Notes: generated from the sequence alone by a model not told the origin. 64,000 nt of DNA from Bretschneidera sinensis (GCA_023935145.1 CM043697.1:44722501-44786500), one strand, 5' to 3'. Positions 33,696 to 46,263 are shown, numbered from the stretch's first letter. A program made the numbers and translations.

Positions 33696-36168
33696 CCGAT
33701 TCATAAAAGTGGGTCCATTTCCTAGCAATCATTAGTGGTTCAAAGCTCTAAGCTTATTCTTTTAGTCCCCAATGATCCAAATATTCCAAAACCTCCACTC
33801 CCCAAAGCTCAAAATTATCTACCTCAAACACTCAAATTTGGTAGTTTTCCAAATTTACCTAACCCTAGGAATCCTCATGCCTATAAAGGGCCAATACCAG
33901 GAAGAAAAAAAGAAAAAAAAGAGCTTTTTTTCTTCAGGTACACCTGGGGAATGTGTTCGGAATATATCTCGCACATTTGGCTCTTAAGAAAAATCAGGGG
34001 TTAGTCGAAAGAGAAACTCCAAAAAAGAATTAGCCACACTTCGGCAAAAGTCGTATCATATAGAGAATTGCAGGTCTTATGGGAAAGGGGCTTACAGAAC
34101 AGGAAAGCTAGCCACCGTTGGTGATTTTTTTGTTAAAAAGAGAGTGAAGCCTCCACCTGAACTACCTGTTGTAAATACGAAAAGTGCTTCATCAAAGATA
34201 AAAACTGAAGTTGGGCTTACAACCCTTTAGTAGATGGAAGTCATTTTTCAATTAATACTTCATCTGGTTTACCTATGAGAGATAACTCTTCAACAGTACC
34301 TACAAAGGGTTGCACTGCATTACCTACTATAAATACTGATTCTGCAGCATTATCTTCTTCAGAAAAGAAACCTACTCTGAAGCCTGAAATCAATGTTTCC
34401 GAGTCTTCTAATACACCTGATTAGTACGCCAAAATTCCATATGATGAATTATTAGGAAAGTATGTCCCTCGAGGTAAGAATGATGAATTGATTTTGAAGC
34501 AAGTTCCTCAAGTGCAAGAACTACATAATGAACTAGAAAGTTGGACTAAGTAGGCCAATCAGAAGGTCATGTAAGCTGCTCATAGACTTAACAAGGACTA
34601 ACCTGAACTTAAAGCACTAAGTGTAGAGAAAGAAACAACATAAAAATTTAAAAATGTGAAGAAAATCTTGGAGGAGAACGATACAAAGAAGCTGTAAGAG
34701 ATGGAAGATTCCTTGAACAACGCCACTAACCAGATCCAGAGAGCTAACTCTACTACTCACAAAATTGTGGTGAAAAATTTTCTGTTGAAAAAAGAGATGG
34801 AAGCTGCTAAACTAAAGGCTGATGAGTCTGCTCCGAGTTGTAAGGAAGTAATAAGAAAGGAGAAAAAAACACTGAAGGATCTTCAGCCACGGGATGGGTA
34901 GAAGGCCTTGAAACAAGAGAAGCTTAAAACTGAGAAATAGAAGGTGGTTGGCCTGCAGTAGGAAGTAGGTAAGACAAAGAATCACCAAAACAAAATTGAG
35001 GTTAGCTTCTTCGTAATGAAATTCTTGGTACATGTTAGATATTAGTTATAGGATGCTCAGTCAATGGAATGCTTGTTGACAAGACATATTCATAAGAGTG
35101 TGACATAGCTGTATTTTCATATACAATGTTTTGACTATTGACTTCTTATGAATCTCAACCTTAAGCAAAATAATCTGGCTAAATGCATAATTGTTCATAT
35201 TCCTCTAATATATATGACTCATTAGATAAGACAAGCTAAACTATGACCTTATCAACCTCTAATTATTGAATTTACATGGCTCAAATGCTGAATTTAGATG
35301 GATAAAAAGAAACAAGGGAAAAACAGAGAGTAAAAACTATTTGCGGTCTCCTACCTGTACTATATGATAATTCTACACTTGTAATACATTTTCCATTCAA
35401 GTAATACTTACCAAAAGTGTATCGCATACCTTTTGTTGTTGTCGTTTTCCATCATATTTAACTTGTCATTTCTCAAGTATTAATTGAGGGTGCTTGAATC
35501 TTTTGTGCTAAATTGTTTATGCCTCAGGTTATTTTTCTATTTGTTGGAGCATTGTCCAGTCCTGCTTATTTTAAAAAATAAGCATAGATTATCTTTTACT
35601 TTCTCACTAGAAACAATTAACCAATTACAAAGTACACGCTAGATGGAAATATGAGAAGGTGGTCAAGGAAAAACTACTTGCACAGGCTGCTTCCATAAGA
35701 AATGAACGAGAACAACTTGAAGCTGCAACCAAAGTAAAAGAAGATATGATCAAGTTGAAAGCAGAAATACATGGAAGGTATCATAGAGCTGGAAAGCAAA
35801 TTGTCTAAGTTAAAACTAAAGTTATATACCTCAAAAATAGCAACACTTAGAAGGGGCATCAATGGAAGGTCTGGTAGTTTTATACTTGACAGTAAGGCTG
35901 CAAACCTGGCTATGAAGGGGAAGAAGATTCCAAATGTTGTCAAGGGAGTTACAAGTCTCCAGGATAATTCTGGGAATGCAAGTATAAAATGGGATGGGGA
36001 GTGCGTAATGTGCCTATCTGGGGAGATGACATTGGCTTTCCTGCAATGCACTCATCAAGTTCCCAGTTCAAAATGCAATGAGCTCCATGAGAAAGAAAGG
36101 ATGAAGGATTTCCTTCTTGTAAGGCCCCAATACATAGGAGGATTTGTGCACGTTTTATTCGGCCATAG
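33696..36168 (+). pseudogene. RF298/MIP1-like RING E3 ligase pseudogene, monomer G
   Basis: This is the partner of monomer B. The linker PNIPKPPLPKAQNYLP is at about 33772. Stops include CAACCCTTTAG near 34227, CCTGATTAG near 34420, AAGTAGGCC near 34548 and GGGTAGAAG near 34900. The second coiled-coil/RING exon is open from 35771 to 36202. It reads CVMCLSGEMT then CTHQVPSSKC, with one Cys ligand as Ser. A 1-bp loss at GATTTCCTTC removes the last Cys pair and reads through the usual stop at 36166-36168. Unlike B it lacks the extra AT in the RING. Confidence 0.85.
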
Positions 36169-36801
36169 CCTTCATTTACCCTTTTGCTGGAATGGGGATT
36201 AGGTAGTGATAGCCGTGAATTGAATGCATGGATAATTTAAAGTTTCGTTGAATTCCGTTAAAACCATAATGGCAGTTCAGGTCTTAAATATAGATCAAAG
36301 AAGTGCTCCAAGAAGGGGGAAAAGGAAGAAAGAAAAAGAAATTGAGAAATGTAAGAAAGAGAAGTTTATAATTAGTTAGTCACAGTTACCATGTAAAGTT
36401 TAATTTCATGTTTTTATATGGTGTGATATGAAATTTACCTTCAAACACAAAAAAAAAAAAAAAAAAAAAAAACTTTTATTTTTACTTTTTATTCCATTTA
36501 TTATCATATTTCAACTTTTTTTTTTTATTTCTTTAGACTAATTTGATGAGGGATTTGAACATGAGACATTCTTTTTAGAACTAACAGTATATCTGCATCA
36601 AAGTAACTGTCAAATGGCAGGTTGTTGCCTTTCACAACTTGCATATCTAACCATCATGGAACTTATTCTTTTCCTTTTGAATCTATACTTAGGGACTGAA
36701 GCATATAACATATGACAGAGTACTGATATCTTTTTCACTTTCCAGGGATGAATTATCTGTTCTGTTTTTTTTCCGCTCTTCCTCTTGTTAGAATGAGAAT
36801 T

Positions 36802-39285
36802 GCCACTGATTGATAAAAGTGGTTCTACTTCTCAGCAATCATCAGTTATTCAAAGCTCTGAACCTAATCTTTTAGTCCCCAATGAACCAAATATTCCAAA
36901 GCCTCCACTCCCTAATTCTCAAAATTATCTGCCTCAAACACTCAAATTTGGTAGTTTTCCATATTTACCTAACCCTAGGAATCCTCATGCCTATAAAGGA
37001 CCAACACTAGAAAAAATAGAGCTTTTCTTCTTCAGGTACTCCTGGGGAATGTGTCCGGAATACATCTCCCACATTTGTCTTTGAAGATAAATTAGGGAAT
37101 GGTCGAAAGAGAAACTCCAAAAATGAATTAATCATACTTCGGCAAAGTCCTCTCATATGGAGAAATGCATGTCTTATGGGAAAGGGGCTTAAAGAACAGG
37201 GAAGTTAGCCACCATTGGTGGTTTTGTTTTTGAAAAGAGAGTGAAGCATTCACCCAAACTACCTGTTGTGAATACGAAAAGTGCTTCGTCAAAGATAAAT
37301 AAACTAAAGTTGGGCCTGAAGTACCTTTATTATATGGAAGTCATTTTTCAACTGATACTTTACCTCCTTTACCTGTGATAGATAACTCTTCAACAGTACC
37401 TACAAAGGGTTGCACTGCATTGCCTACTACAAATATTGATTCTGCAGCACTATCATCTTCAGAAAAGAAACCTACTCTGAAGCCTGAAATCAATGCTTTC
37501 GAGTCTTCTAATACACCTGATTACTATGCCGAAATTCCATGTGAATCACTAGGAAAGAATGCTCGTCAAGATGAGAAGGATGAATTGATTTTGAAGCTAG
37601 TTCCTCAGGTGCAGGAACTACAGAATGAACTAGAAAGTTGGACTGAGTAGGCCAATCAAAAGGTCATGCAGGTTGCTCATAGACTTAGCAATGGCTAGCT
37701 TGAACTTAAAGCACTGAGGCTAGAGAATGAAGCAGCAGAACAGTTTAAAAATGTGAAGAAAATCTTGGAGGAGAATAATACAAAGAAACTATCCGAGATA
37801 GAAGCTTTTTTGAACAATGCCACTAACCAGATCTAGAGAGCTAACTCTATTGCTCGCAAGATTAAGGTGGAAAATTCTCTGTTGAAGAAAGAGATAGAAG
37901 CTACTAAACTAAAGGCTAATGAGTCTGTTGCGAGTTGTCAGGAAGCAATATGAAGGGAGAAAAAAACACTGAAGGATCTTCAGCCACAGGATGAGCAGAA
38001 GGCCCTGTTGTAGGAGGAGCTAGAGATTGAGAGATGGAAAGTGGCTGGCCTGCACCAGGAAGTAAGCAAGGCAAAGAATCGCTAGAACAAAATTGAGGTT
38101 AGCTTCTTCGTAATGAAATTCTTGGTACCTTTTAGATATTACTTATAGGATGCTCAGTCAATGGAATGCTTGTTGACAAAATATATTCATAAGAGTCTGA
38201 CATGGCTGTATTTACTTATATAATGTTTTGCCTCTTGACTTCTTATAAATCTCAACCTTAAGCAAAATAATCTGGTTAAATGCATAACTGTTCATGTTCC
38301 TCTAATATATATGACTCATTAGATAAGACATGCTAAACTAGGATCTTACCATATCAAAATCTACTTATTGAATTTACATGGCCCAAATGCTGAATTTAGG
38401 TGGATAAAAAGAAACAAAGGAAAAACATAGAGTACAAATTATTGGCGGTCTCCTACTTGTACCATATGATAGTTCTACACTTCTAATACATTTTCCATTC
38501 AAGTAATCCTTACCAAAAGTATATCGCATGCCTTTTGTTGTTTTCGTTTTCCATCATATTTACCTTATCATTTCTTAAGTATTGACTGAAGGCTCTTGAA
38601 TATTTTGGGCTAAATTGTTTATGCCTCAGCATGTTTTTCTATTTGTTGGAGCATTGTCCAGTTACACTTGTTTAAAAAAAGAAGCACAGATTATCTTTTA
38701 CTTTCTCACTACCCACAATTAACCAATTACAAAATACGCGCTAGATGGAAACATGAGAAGGTGGTAAAGGAAAAACTACTTGTGCAGGCTACTTCCATAA
38801 GAAAAGAATGAGAACAACTTGAACCTGTAACCAAAGTAGAAGAAGATATTATCAAGCTGAAAGTGAAAAATGATATGCAGAAATACATGGAAGGTCTCAA
38901 AGTGATGGAGAGCAAATTATCTGTGTTGAAACTAAATTTGTATACCTCAAAAATAGAAGCACTTAGAAGGGGCATCAATGGAAGCTCTGGTAGTTGTATA
39001 CCTGAAAGTAAGGCTACAAACTTGGCTGTGAAAGGGAAACAGATTCCAAATGACGTCAAAGGGGTTGCAAGTGTCCAAGAAAATTTTGGGAGTGCAAGTA
39101 TAAAATGGGAGGGGAAGTGTGTAATGTGCCTATCTGTGGAGATGATAGTGGTTTTCCTTTAATGCACTCATCAGGTTTTCTGTTCAAAATGTAATGAGTT
39201 CCATGAGAAAGAAGGGACAAAGGATTGTCCTTCTTGTAGGGCCCCAATCCATAGGATGATTTGTGCACGTTTTGTTCGGCCATAG
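36802..39285 (+). pseudogene. RF298/MIP1-like RING E3 ligase pseudogene, monomer H
   Basis: This is the partner of monomer C. Open stretches 36800-37084 and 37375-37650 are joined by a frameshifted region. Stops are GAGTAGGCC near 37647, GGCTAGCTT near 37695, ATCTAGAGAG near 37831, ATATGAAGG near 37949 and CGCTAGAAC near 38081. 38863-39162 encodes the coiled coil up to the RING, where TAA at 39160-39162 precedes the third zinc ligand as in C. All eight RING ligands are otherwise present. Confidence 0.85.
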
Positions 39286-39901
39286 CCTTTGTGTACCCTT
39301 TTGCTGGGATGGGGACTAGGTAGTGATAGTCGTGAATTGAATTCATAGATAGTTTAAAGTTTCATTGAATTCCATTAAAACTATAATGATAGTTCAGGTC
39401 TTAAATGCAGATCATACAAGTGCTCTAGGGAGGGGTAAAAGGAAGAAAGAAAAATAAATTGAGAAATGTAAGAGAAAGAAGTTTATAATTACTTATTCAC
39501 AATTACCATTTAAAGTTTAATTTCATGTTTTTATATGATGTGATATGAAATTTACCTTCAAAGACACAAAAAAAAAAAAAAAAACCTTTACTTTTTTTTC
39601 CATTTATTATCATATTTCAATTCTTTCTTTTTAATTTCTTTAGACTAATTTGATGAGGGATTTGAACATGAGACATTCTTTTCAGAACTAGCAGTGGATC
39701 TACATCAGAATAACTACCGGTTTTTGTTTTTCACTGCTTGCATATCTAACCATCATGGAACTCATTCTTTTTCTTTTGAAACTATACATTGGGACTGAAG
39801 CATATAACATATGACAGAGTATTGATATCTTTTTCACTTTCTGGGGATGAATTATTTGTAGTGTTTTTTTCCCCTCTTCCTCTTGTTCTGGATGGGAATT
39901 G

Positions 39902-42389
39902 CCACTGATTGATAAAAGTGGTTCCACTTTCCAGCAATCATCAGTTGTTCAAAGCTCTGAACCTATTCTCTCAGTCCCTAATGAACCAAATATTCCAAAG
40001 CATCCACTCCCCAATACTCAAAATTATCTACCTGAAACACTCAAATTTGGTAGTTTTCCAAATTTACCTAACTCTAGGAATCCTCATGCCTATAAAAGGC
40101 CAACACTAGGAAAAAAAAAAACATTTTTTCTTTAGGTGCTCCTGGGGAATGTGTCCGGAATACGTCTCCCACATTTTTCTCTAAAGAGAAATCAGAGGCT
40201 AGTCAAATATAAAACTCCAAAAAAGAATTAGCCACACTTCGGCAAAAGTCCTTTCATATGGATGCAGGTCTTACGGGAAAAGGGCTTGCAGAACAGGGAA
40301 GCTAGCTATCGTTGGTGATTTTGTTGTTGAAAATAAGGTGAAGCCTCCACCTGAACTACCTATTGTAAATACGGAAAGTGCTTCGTCAAAGATAAAAACT
40401 AAAGTTGGGCCTGCAACCCCTTTATTAGATGAAAATCATTTTTCAACTGATATATCACCTGGTTTACCTGTGATAGATAACTCTTCAACAATACCTACAA
40501 AGGGTTGCACTACATTACCTACTGCAAATATTGATTCTGCAGCACTATCATCCTCAAAAAAGAAACCTTCTCTGAAGCCTGAAATCAATGCTTTCGAGTC
40601 TTTTTAAACACCTGATTACTATGCGGGAATTCCAAATGATGAATCTCTAGGAAAGTATATCCCTCAAGATAAGAATGAGGAATTGATTTTAAAGCTAGTT
40701 CCTCGGGTGTAGAAAATATATAATGAACTGTAAAGTTGGACTGAATAGGCCAATCAAAAGGTCATGTAAGCTACTCATAGACTTAGCAAGGACTAGCTTG
40801 AACTTAAAGCACTGAGGCTAGAGAATAAAGCAGCAGAACTGTTTAAAAATGAGAATCAAATCTTGGAGGAGAACAATATGAAGAAGCTGTCCGAGATGGA
40901 AGCTGCCTTGAACAACGCCACTAACCAGATCTAGAGAGCTAACACTACTGCTCGCAAGATTGAGATGAAAAATTCTTTGTTAAAGAAAGAGATGGAAGCT
41001 ACTAAACTAGAGGCTGATGAGTCTGCTGCGAGTTGTCAAGAGGCAATAGAAAGGGAGAAAAAAGCACTTAAGGAACTTCAGCCCGGGATGGGTAGAAGAC
41101 CTTATTGCTGGAAGAGCTTGAGATTGAGAAATGGAAAGTAGCTGACCTACAGCAGGAAGTAGACAAGGCAAAAAATCTCCAGAAAAAAATTGAGGTTAGC
41201 TTCTTTGTAATGAAATTCTTGGTACTTATTAGGTATTAGTTATAGGATTTTCAGTCAATTGAATTCTTGTTAACATGACTTATTCATAAGAGTGTGACAT
41301 AGCTATATTTTCATATACAATGTTTTGCCTCTTGACTTCTCATAAATCTTAACCTTGAGCAAAATAATCTGGCCAAGTGCATAACTATGCATATTCCTCT
41401 AATATATACGACTCATTGGATAGGACATGCTAAACTAGGAATTTACCTTATCAATCTCTACTAATTGAATTTATATGGCCCAAATGCTGAATTTAGGTGG
41501 ATAAAAAGAAACAAGAGAAAAACAGAGAGTAAAAACTATTTGCGGTCTCCTACTTGTACCATATGATAGTTCTACATGTCTAATACATTTTCCATTCAAG
41601 TAATCCTTACCAAAAGTCGATCGCATGCCTTTTGTTGTTGTTGTTTTCCATCATATTGTAAACCTTATCATTTCTCAAGTATTAACTGAGGGTGCTTGAA
41701 TCTTTTGTGCTAATTTGTTTATGCCTCAGCATGCTTTTCTATTTGCTGGAGCATTTTCAAGTAGTGCGTATTCAAAAAAAAAAAGAAGCACATATTGTCT
41801 TTTACTTTCTCACTGGAAACAATTGACCAGTTATAAAGTGCAAGCTAGATGGAAAAAGGAGAATATGGTAAAGGAAAACTATTTACACGGACTGCTTCCA
41901 TAAGAAAAGAACGAGAGCAACTTGAAGCTGCAACCAAAGCAAAAGAAGATATGATCAAGGTTAAACCAGAAAATGATATGCAGAAATACATGGAAGGTGT
42001 CAAAGAGCTGGAGAGCAAATTGTTTGAGTTGAAACTAAAGTTAGATACCTCAAAAATAGCAGCACTTAGCAGGGGCATCGACGGAAACTGTGGTAGTTGT
42101 ATACCTGATAGTAAAACTGCAAACCTAGCAGTGAAGGGGAAGCAGATCGAAATGTCGTCAAGGGGGTTGTAAGTGTCCAGGATAATTCTGGGAGTACAAG
42201 TATAAAATGGGAAGGGGAGTGCGTAATGTGCCTATCTGATGAGATGACAGTGGTTTTCCTTCCATGCACTCATCAGGTTCTCTGTTCAAAATGCAATGAG
42301 CTCCATGAGAAAGAAGGGATGAAGGATTGCCTTTCTTGTAGGACCCTAATCCATAGGAGGATTTGTGCACGTTTTTTTTACAGCCATAG
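39902..42389 (+). pseudogene. RF298/MIP1-like RING E3 ligase pseudogene, monomer I (intact RING ligands)
   Basis: This is the partner of monomer D and shares its TTT-TAA stop (near 40603), GGTGTAG near 40709, ATCTAGAGAG near 40928, the 1-bp loss at CAGCCCGGGATG near 41079 and the frameshift at GCAGATCGAAAT near 42143. The RING (42210-42389) keeps all eight ligands: CVMC, CTH, CSKC, CLSC. Its 3' end, including the RING tail, is the left part of a 1,119-bp local duplication. The poly-A tract of D is short here (about 9-10 A). Confidence 0.85.
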
Positions 42390-43170
42390 CCTTTATGTAC
42401 TCTTTTGCTCGAATGGGGACTAGGTAGTGATAGTTGTGAATTGAATACATGGATAGTTTAAAGTTTCGTTGAATTCCATTAAAACCATAATGGCAATTCA
42501 GGTCTTAAATACAGATCATACAAGTGTTCCCGGGAGGGGGGAAAAGGAAGAAAGGAAAAGAAACTGAGAAATGTAAAGGAGAAAAGTTTATAATTAGCTA
42601 GTCACAGTTATCATGTAAAGTTTAATTTCATGTTTTTATATAGTGTGATATGAAATTTACATTCAAACTCAAAAAAAAAAATATCTTTACTTTTTTTTTT
42701 TTCCATTAATTATCATATTTCAGTTTTTTTATTTTTATTTCTTTTGATTAATTTGATGAGTTATTTGAACATGAGACATTCATTTTTGAACTAGCGGTGT
42801 AAGAGTAACTGTCAAGTGGCAGGTTGTTGCTTTTCACTGCTTGCATATCTAACCATCATGGAACTCATCATTTTCCTTCTGAATCCATACTTAGGGACTG
42901 AAGCATATAACATATACTGATATCATTTTCACTTTCTTGGGATGAATCATCTGTTATTTTTTTTTTCCCCTCTTACTCTTGTTCTGGATGGGAATTGCCA
43001 CTAATTGATAAAAGAAAGCTCCAACCAGCAAAGGACAAAAAAAGGGGAAGTTACATTTCGGATGCAATATTGTTTCACTTCATGCAGGTTTGGGCTCTTT
43101 TCTGGGTTTTGGTAGTTGAAAGGTTACCAAATGAACTAAATAAATGCATTTACTTCTTCTTTGATGTCAA

Positions 43171-43172
<2 letters not shown>

Positions 43173-43240
<68 letters not shown>
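43173..43240. repeat. (AT)34 microsatellite
   Basis: Thirty-four uninterrupted AT units lie in the first unit of the local duplication. The second unit (about 44291) and copy 1 (about 11491) have only 4-5 units at the same place, so the tract grew after both duplications. Confidence 0.95.
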
Positions 43241-43243
<3 letters not shown>

Positions 43244-43382
43244 CATTGAAGTTGGTGAAATAATTAATAAATTAGATAAATAACCTACACATGAATAAGA
43301 GTTGAACTTGAAATTTTGTGATCTTAAGGTTTGGTTGATCTTTTTACCACTGAATCAAGGTATTTTAGGCATATAAAAAATT

Positions 43383-43508
43383 ATGCACTCATCAGGTTCT
43401 CTGTTCAAAATGCAATGAGCTCCATGAGAAAGAAGGGATGACGGATTGCCTTTCTTGTAGGACCCTAATCCATAGGAGGATTTGTGCACGTTTTTTTTTC
43501 AGCCATAG
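43383..43508 (+). pseudogene. Partial RING fragment from local duplication (I')
   Basis: This carries only the second half of the RING (CTHQVLCSKC ... CLSC) and the TAG at 43506-43508, with no coiled coil or first Cys pair. It is a by-product of the 1,119-bp duplication. The following 43509-44961 is the second copy of the array-end spacer plus the NAC 3' flank, without genes. Confidence 0.85.
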
Positions 43509-44961
43509 CCTTTATGTACTCTTTTGCTCGAATGGGGACTAGGTAGTGATAGTTGTGAATTGAATACATGGATAGTTTAAAGTTTCGTCTAATTCCATTA
43601 AAACCATAATGGCAATTCAGGTCTTAAATACAGATCATACAAGTGTTCCCAAGAGGGGGGAAAAGGAAGAAAGGAAAAGAAACTGAGAAATGTAAAGGAG
43701 AAAAGTTTATAATTAGCTAGTCACAGTTATCATGTAAAGTTTAATTTCATGTTTTTATATGGTGTGATATGAAATTTACATTCAAACTCAAAAAAAAAAA
43801 ATACCTTTACTTTTTTTTTCCATTAATTATCATATTTCAGTTTTTTTATTTTTATTTCTTTTGATTAATTTGATGAGTTATTTGAACATGAGACATTCAT
43901 TTTTGAACTAGCGGTGTAAGAGTAACTGTCAAGTGGCAGGTTGTTGCTTTTCACTGCTTGCATATCTAACCATCATGGAACTCATCATTTTCCTTCTGAA
44001 TCCATACTTAGGGACTGAAGCATATAACATATACTGATATCATTTTCACTTTCTTGGGATGAATCATCTGTTATTTTTTTTTTTCCCCTCTTACTCTTGT
44101 TCTGGATGGGAATTGCCACTAATTGATAAAAAAAAAGCTCCAACCAGCAAAGGACAAAAAAAGGGGGAGTTACATTTCGGATGCAATATTGTTTCACTTC
44201 ATGCAGGTTTGGGCTCTTTTCTGGGTTTTGGTAGTTGAAAGGTTACCAAATGAACTAAATAAATGCATTTACTTCTTCTTTGATGTCAAAGATATATATA
44301 TTTTCATTGAAGTGGGTGAAATAATTAATAAATTAGATAAATAACCTACACATGAATAAGAGTTGAACTTGAAATTTTGTGATCTTAGGGTTTGGTTGAT
44401 CTTTTTACCACTGAATCAAGGTATTTTAAGCATATAAAAAATCATTGATAGAAGCATTACTTTTATTTTTCTTATATATGAGATAAAAGCATTACTAATG
44501 CAAGCATAACATATAATTAGGGTCAAGTGCCAATTAAGTCAAATTTCATTTTTTGAAAAAGAAAAGCAGTACAAATTGGAAAATTAAACTTATGTAGAAA
44601 CAAACCAGCTAACATACAGAACAAATTTGGCGAGAACCTGATTTCCCCATTGATATACAAAAATAATTTGATTACAGAAGAATGTTTTTTTCATCACTGT
44701 GTCATAGCAGTAGACATATAACACTGAAAGATAATCTAAAACTACTCTACAACAGTAGTTGAAATCAATCTATGTGTTAAATTCAGTTGATCAAATGGGA
44801 TGGTAAGATCGTGGTGTCAAATGGAGGAGGGAAGGGCATACAAGTATCATGTTGTATTGGGTCTCCCTCACTCATCGGATTAGTTCTGATATTCCAACAG
44901 GGAACTTGTCAGTATCAGTCTCACTCATCATCAACAAATTTTCTGGTGGGGGCATTGATGA

Positions 44962-46089
44962 TTATTGAGGAGGCAGCCGGGAAGTCTTAGTAATCCCTGT
45001 CTCAGTCATCAACCATGTCTCGGTCTTTGTCAACAAATCTTGATAGTACCCTGTATCAGTACTTGATAATTCACAAATGTCATCATATTGTAATGGGTGT
45101 TGATTTATCACATTCACTTCTAATTCCAATGGCAACAGAGGGTAAACCTCCTCCTGATCAATTTTTTCAGGATGATGATCCATATTAACGGTGAAACGCC
45201 AAGTTTCTTGTTGATCAGTTTGTTGAGTTGACAGCAGCAATGCATTCCACAATTCTTGATAGATCTCTGTATCGTCACCACTATTGTTTAGAGACTGAGT
45301 GTCTTCCATTAGCAATGTTTCAATCTCTGTCATCAACAAAGTCTGAGTCTCTGTCATCAATGAATCTTGATTGAACCCAACCTGTTGTAATGGGTCTTGA
45401 ATTATCAGATTGGATTCCACCAATTCCACAGGCAACAGATCCGTTGGGTGACCCATATCCTCAACATGAACAGCATAAACCTCCTGATCAGTTTTTTCAT
45501 CATGATGATCCATAGTAACAATAGAACTCCCAGTTTCCTGTTGATCAGTTTGGGTAACACAAGGTTTTTTGCAAACTGGATTATCTTTGGCTTGCGTTTT
45601 ACGTTTGCGGTTTCTCGAAGAAGAGGATGATTCATCAACGGTAGCATTGTCTCTGTTTGAGATCCGACAAATCACAAAACCACCGCTTTGGCTTTGTTGA
45701 TCATCAGGAAGAGAAATCTCGTGCATAACCCAGTGGCCATTGTTGTTATCTTCGTTCTTGAGTTCGAAAACAAAGTATTTGTTGAACCCTAACTGAGTTT
45801 CGGTGCCATCGTCATTGGTGTGGGTGATGGGGTGAGAAAAGCGACCCACCCACGTTCCCTTGCCAGCAGTCCTTTGGATCATGGATTTACTCTTCTTCTT
45901 TAGCTTTGTGATCACAATAAACTTCTCACAGGACCTAGAAGAGAACATCTTCCATGGCTCCTCCTCCCCGTACACATCAAGCTCTTGTATTGGGTACGGC
46001 AGGAGCTCTCCTTTTCCCTTTCTTTTCAAGTAGTAGAGAATAAGCTCCTTATCTGTGGGCACAAATCTATACCCTACCGGCAACTCCAT
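44962..46089 (-). CDS. NAC-domain transcription factor, copy 2 (open frame)
   Basis: A 375-residue frame from the ATG at 46087-46089. It has NAC subdomains A to E in order: LPVGYRFVPTDKELILYYLK near residues 3-22, ELDVYGEEEPWKMFSS, GKGTWVGRF, FNKYFVFEL and HWVMHEISLP by about residue 135. Then comes a basic RKRKTQ patch (possible nuclear signal) and a long acidic, Gln/Thr-rich tail with MTET-type repeats, typical of NAC activation regions. It ends at a TAA that reads CAA in copy 1, so it is probably about 28 residues shorter than the ancestor. The in-frame ATG at 46215 is less likely because it adds 42 residues before the NAC domain. It is single exon, with a candidate TATA box about 165 bp upstream. 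This is the best candidate for a working gene in the window; target genes are unknown. Confidence 0.85.
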   Translation of the reverse strand: MELPVGYRFVPTDKELILYYLKRKGKGELLPYPIQELDVYGEEEPWKMFSSRSCEKFIVITKLKKKSKSMIQRTAGKGTWVGRFSHPITHTNDDGTETQLGFNKYFVFELKNEDNNNGHWVMHEISLPDDQQSQSGGFVICRISNRDNATVDESSSSSRNRKRKTQAKDNPVCKKPCVTQTDQQETGSSIVTMDHHDEKTDQEVYAVHVEDMGHPTDLLPVELVESNLIIQDPLQQVGFNQDSLMTETQTLLMTEIETLLMEDTQSLNNSGDDTEIYQELWNALLLSTQQTDQQETWRFTVNMDHHPEKIDQEEVYPLLPLELEVNVINQHPLQYDDICELSSTDTGYYQDLLTKTETWLMTETGITKTSRLPPQ

Positions 46090-46252
46090 TATTGAAATCT
46101 CTCTCACTTTTTCTCTATGTTCTGAATTCTTGATCTCTCGCACGAAACGGACGCAAGAACTCTGCTTTTCTCTCTGTTGTGAATTCTGATCTCTCTCGTG
46201 TTTTGGCAAGAGCAAGACTTCTTTTTCGATGAAAGCGGAACCGAACCTGACA

Positions 46253-46263
46253 CATATATATAG
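46253..46263 (-). promoter_or_regulatory. Candidate TATA box of NAC copy 2
   Basis: CTATATATATG on the minus strand, at the same distance from the start codon as in copy 1. Conservation is expected from the duplication and is not independent proof. Confidence 0.4.

Larger units (their letters stand above)
27863..43010 (+). repeat. Complete array of 3.1-kb RF298 monomers (E-I)
   Basis: Five head-to-tail monomers have RING regions near 29786, 32895, 35990, 39105 and 42210, a spacing of 3,095-3,115 bp. Monomers F, G, H and I correspond one-to-one to A, B, C and D. E corresponds to J, and E's partner before A is outside the window. Spacers (about 29949-30574, 33070-33695, 36169-36801, 39286-39901) carry no coding sequence beyond monomer edges. 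Each contains poly-A and poly-T runs, the longest about 24 A at 36449-36472. Confidence 0.9.
42264..44437. repeat. 1,119-bp local tandem duplication, only in copy 2
   Basis: ATGCACTCATCAGGTTCTCT occurs at 42264 and at 43383. The whole interval from the middle of the RING through the array-end spacer is then repeated, with the second unit ending near 44437. The junction reads ATAAAAAATT|ATGCACTCATC, with 1-2 bp of shared sequence. Copy 1 has a single version (about 10583-11635). This explains about 1 kb of the offset change between arrays and NAC genes. Confidence 0.9.

Noticed and set aside
1..43010. Evenly spaced repeats as a CRISPR-like or satellite array
   Set aside because: The units are 3.1 kb, contain gene structure and lie in a plant genome. 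They are gene-derived tandem monomers.
43160..43249. Poly-Tyr-Ile peptide from the (AT)n tract in an 84-residue ORF
   Set aside because: It is a microsatellite read as codons, and the repeat length is unstable.
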